From Alphaproteobacteria bacterium (GTDB lineage: Bacteria > Pseudomonadota > Alphaproteobacteria > Rs-D84), in the NCBI GenBank assembly GCA_009782725.1, contig WRIM01000001.1, positions 1 to 22,005 of the forward strand: DNA of 22,005 bases, written 5' to 3'. The notes beneath the pieces are model-generated. The model searched no databases and had not been told where the DNA came from. It saw nothing but the letters and a program-made list of their open reading frames with translations. The first letter of the stretch is position 1. Every line of letters begins with the position of its first letter. Shown here piece by piece: positions 20,374 through 22,005 of the stretch. Both the position numbers and the translations under genes were made by a program.

Positions 20374-22005
20374 ATGGCCGGATATTCCAACAACTTTAAT
20401 GACGAATTGCGCGCGCGATTGTCCATTGTGGATATCGTGGGCAAACGCGTTCCGTTGATTAAAAAAGGCCAGAATTTCTGGGGATGCTGCCCCTTTCATA
20501 ATGAAAAAACGCCAAGCTTTTCGGTGAACGAGCAAAAGGGATTCTATCACTGTTTCGGATGCGGCGAGCATGGCGATATCATATCATTCCTTATGAAATC
20601 TCAAAATATGCAATATATCGACGCGATACGCGAGCTTGCCAATATGGCCGGGCTTAAAATGCCGGATTACAAGCCGAAAACCCCGGAACAAACCGCGCGC
20701 GAACAAACATACGTCGAAATTATGACCGGGGCCGCGCGCGCATACGCCGCCGCATTATTTTCACCCGCAGGCGCATCCGCATTGGAATATATAAAGAAAC
20801 GCGGATTTTCGATTGATGTTATAAAACGCTATGGACTGGGCTATGCGCCAGGTGCAAACGTTATCGCTTCGAAATTTTCAAATCAGAAACTTGTCAATTT
20901 ACTCTCGACGGGATTGGTGCGCGAAAGCACGCGCGGCGGTTCTCCGTACGATTTCTTCCGCGACAGATTGATGTTCCCCATATTTAATCCGAATGGTCAG
21001 GTTATTGCGTTTTCTGGGCGAAGCCTTGACGGGTCAGAGCCTAAATACATAAACACAACGGATACCGAATTATTTCATAAACGTCGCACCGTATTCGGTT
21101 TAAACTTTGCGCGCGACGCGATTTATAAAGCAAATCGAAGCATTGTCGTCGAAGGCCAAATCGACGTAATTCAAATGCAGACGCATGGATTTCCCGAAAC
21201 GGTCGCGCCGCTTGGCACTGCATTGACTGAAGAGCATTTGCAGATTTTATGCAAATCGAACCGCAATATCACATTTTGTTTCGACGGCGACACAGCTGGA
21301 CAAAAGGCCGCCGCGCGCGCGCTGGACATAATCGCGCCGCTAATCCGCGATACGTCCGATATACGGTTTGCGTTTATGCCCGCGGGCTCTGACCCCGACG
21401 ATATTTTGCGAAGGGCTAACGGCACCGCCGCCATGAAAAAAATTATCGACGATTCTTTGCCGCTTATGGGCGAAGACGGGTTTTTATGGAAATTTTTAAA
21501 TTCTAATTTTAATACGCGGACGCCTAATGGCAAGGTTTTGGCCGAAAAATGGGCTGATAAGTGGTTGGAAAAAATAACCGATTTGAAACTTCGGGAAATG
21601 TTCAAAACTGAAATCAATAATATGATGTGGATTTGTTGGAAAAAAATAAAATCTAAAAAAGACATGGAAAGCGACGCTGCGCGCAAGATTGTGGTGCCGC
21701 ATGTCGACGCACGCACGCAAAAAACATTATCCGAAATCGCGGCCGCATGCCCGGAATTGATAGAAAAACACGCAGAGTTTTTGGCAAAAACCGGGATGAA
21801 TTTTAACGATTCGCCAATCGCCAATAACCAAGTGCCAATGACATCCGCGGATGCGGAAAAATTCATCGTGTCGTTAAAGTTGAAAAATTATTTGGAAAAT
21901 CTGACCCGCGATAAAAAAGAATTGATGTCAAAAATGCTGAACTCGGCAGAATCCGCGGACGGGACAATATCGGAAAAAATAAAATTCATCGATTCGGAAA
22001 TAAAG
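20374..22005 (+). CDS. dnaG: DNA primase DnaG (C-terminus beyond the window)
   Basis: DnaG makes the RNA primers for replication, in contact with DnaB helicase. The visible 544 residues hold the N-terminal CHC2 zinc finger (C39, H42, C60, C63 in CCPFHNEKTPSF and YHCFGCGEHGD), the RNA-polymerase core (YGLGYAPG, FRDRLMFPIFNPNGQVIAFSGR, PKYINTTDTELFHKR) and the Toprim domain with E260 in VVEGQIDVI, DGD at 304-306 and AGSDPDDILRR. The motif reads EGQIDVI where EGYMDVI is common. The DnaB-binding C-terminal part has begun but runs off the right edge. ATG 20374 is chosen because it is in frame and 7 nt after a perfect -10 box; ATG 20369 is out of frame. Confidence 0.97.
   Translation, partial: MAGYSNNFNDELRARLSIVDIVGKRVPLIKKGQNFWGCCPFHNEKTPSFSVNEQKGFYHCFGCGEHGDIISFLMKSQNMQYIDAIRELANMAGLKMPDYKPKTPEQTAREQTYVEIMTGAARAYAAALFSPAGASALEYIKKRGFSIDVIKRYGLGYAPGANVIASKFSNQKLVNLLSTGLVRESTRGGSPYDFFRDRLMFPIFNPNGQVIAFSGRSLDGSEPKYINTTDTELFHKRRTVFGLNFARDAIYKANRSIVVEGQIDVIQMQTHGFPETVAPLGTALTEEHLQILCKSNRNITFCFDGDTAGQKAAARALDIIAPLIRDTSDIRFAFMPAGSDPDDILRRANGTAAMKKIIDDSLPLMGEDGFLWKFLNSNFNTRTPNGKVLAEKWADKWLEKITDLKLREMFKTEINNMMWICWKKIKSKKDMESDAARKIVVPHVDARTQKTLSEIAAACPELIEKHAEFLAKTGMNFNDSPIANNQVPMTSADAEKFIVSLKLKNYLENLTRDKKELMSKMLNSAESADGTISEKIKFIDSEIK

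Overview
The window looks like a stretch of a bacterial chromosome, probably from an alphaproteobacterium with a compact, moderately A+T-leaning genome. This is an inference from gene content: an mreC-mreD-PBP2-rodA cluster, rpmI-rplT-pheS-pheT, a eukaryote-like (type 2) IleS, and several genes without a Shine-Dalgarno site. No tRNA, rRNA, CRISPR array or classical insertion sequence is visible.

Layout. 1-783: two head-to-head fragments, the N-terminal part of a GltD/PreT/DPYD-like iron-sulfur flavoprotein (-) and the C-terminal part of a GNAT-like acetyltransferase (+); neither has a convincing 5' end. 777-877: a palindromic repeat element that supplies the stop codons of both genes converging on it. 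842-3092 (-): mnmG preceded by an unknown coiled-coil gene. 3134-7974 (+): a strong promoter, a short isoleucine-rich leader ORF with an apparent transcription attenuator, then P-loop kinase, ileS, PNPOx-like flavoprotein and nth. 7963-12397 (-): rpmI, rplT, terminator and repeat region, pheS, pheT and a small unknown gene. 12503-17015 (+): mreC, mreD, PBP2 (mrdA) and rodA, the cell-elongation machinery without mreB. 17021-17440: a four-helix-bundle (S23/IVP) gene enclosed by inverted heptamer repeats. 17454-22005 (+): topA, an alpha/beta-hydrolase, and dnaG, which runs off the right edge.

Two features stand out. First, in front of the ileS operon a 10-codon ORF (MFTKTIIIIE) with four consecutive Ile codons is followed by two hairpins, the second with a T7 tract, and an alternative pairing that would exclude the terminator. 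This fits classical ribosome-mediated attenuation of an isoleucyl-tRNA synthetase operon. The transcript seems to begin at or next to the leader ATG, and dnaG has the same promoter-to-ATG geometry, so both may be leaderless.

Second, the window is full of tandem heptamer (once octamer) arrays, usually four units long, with different heptamers at different places. Some form inverted pairs around a short core, as between mreC/mreD and mreD/PBP2. Many lie in frame inside essential genes (mnmG, ileS, pheT, pheS), where they encode low-complexity peptides. Some supply stop codons for host genes. GC-rich mini-hairpins are nested in or beside them. The S23/IVP gene lies inside one inverted pair, which suggests, as a hypothesis only, a link between that protein family and the repeats.
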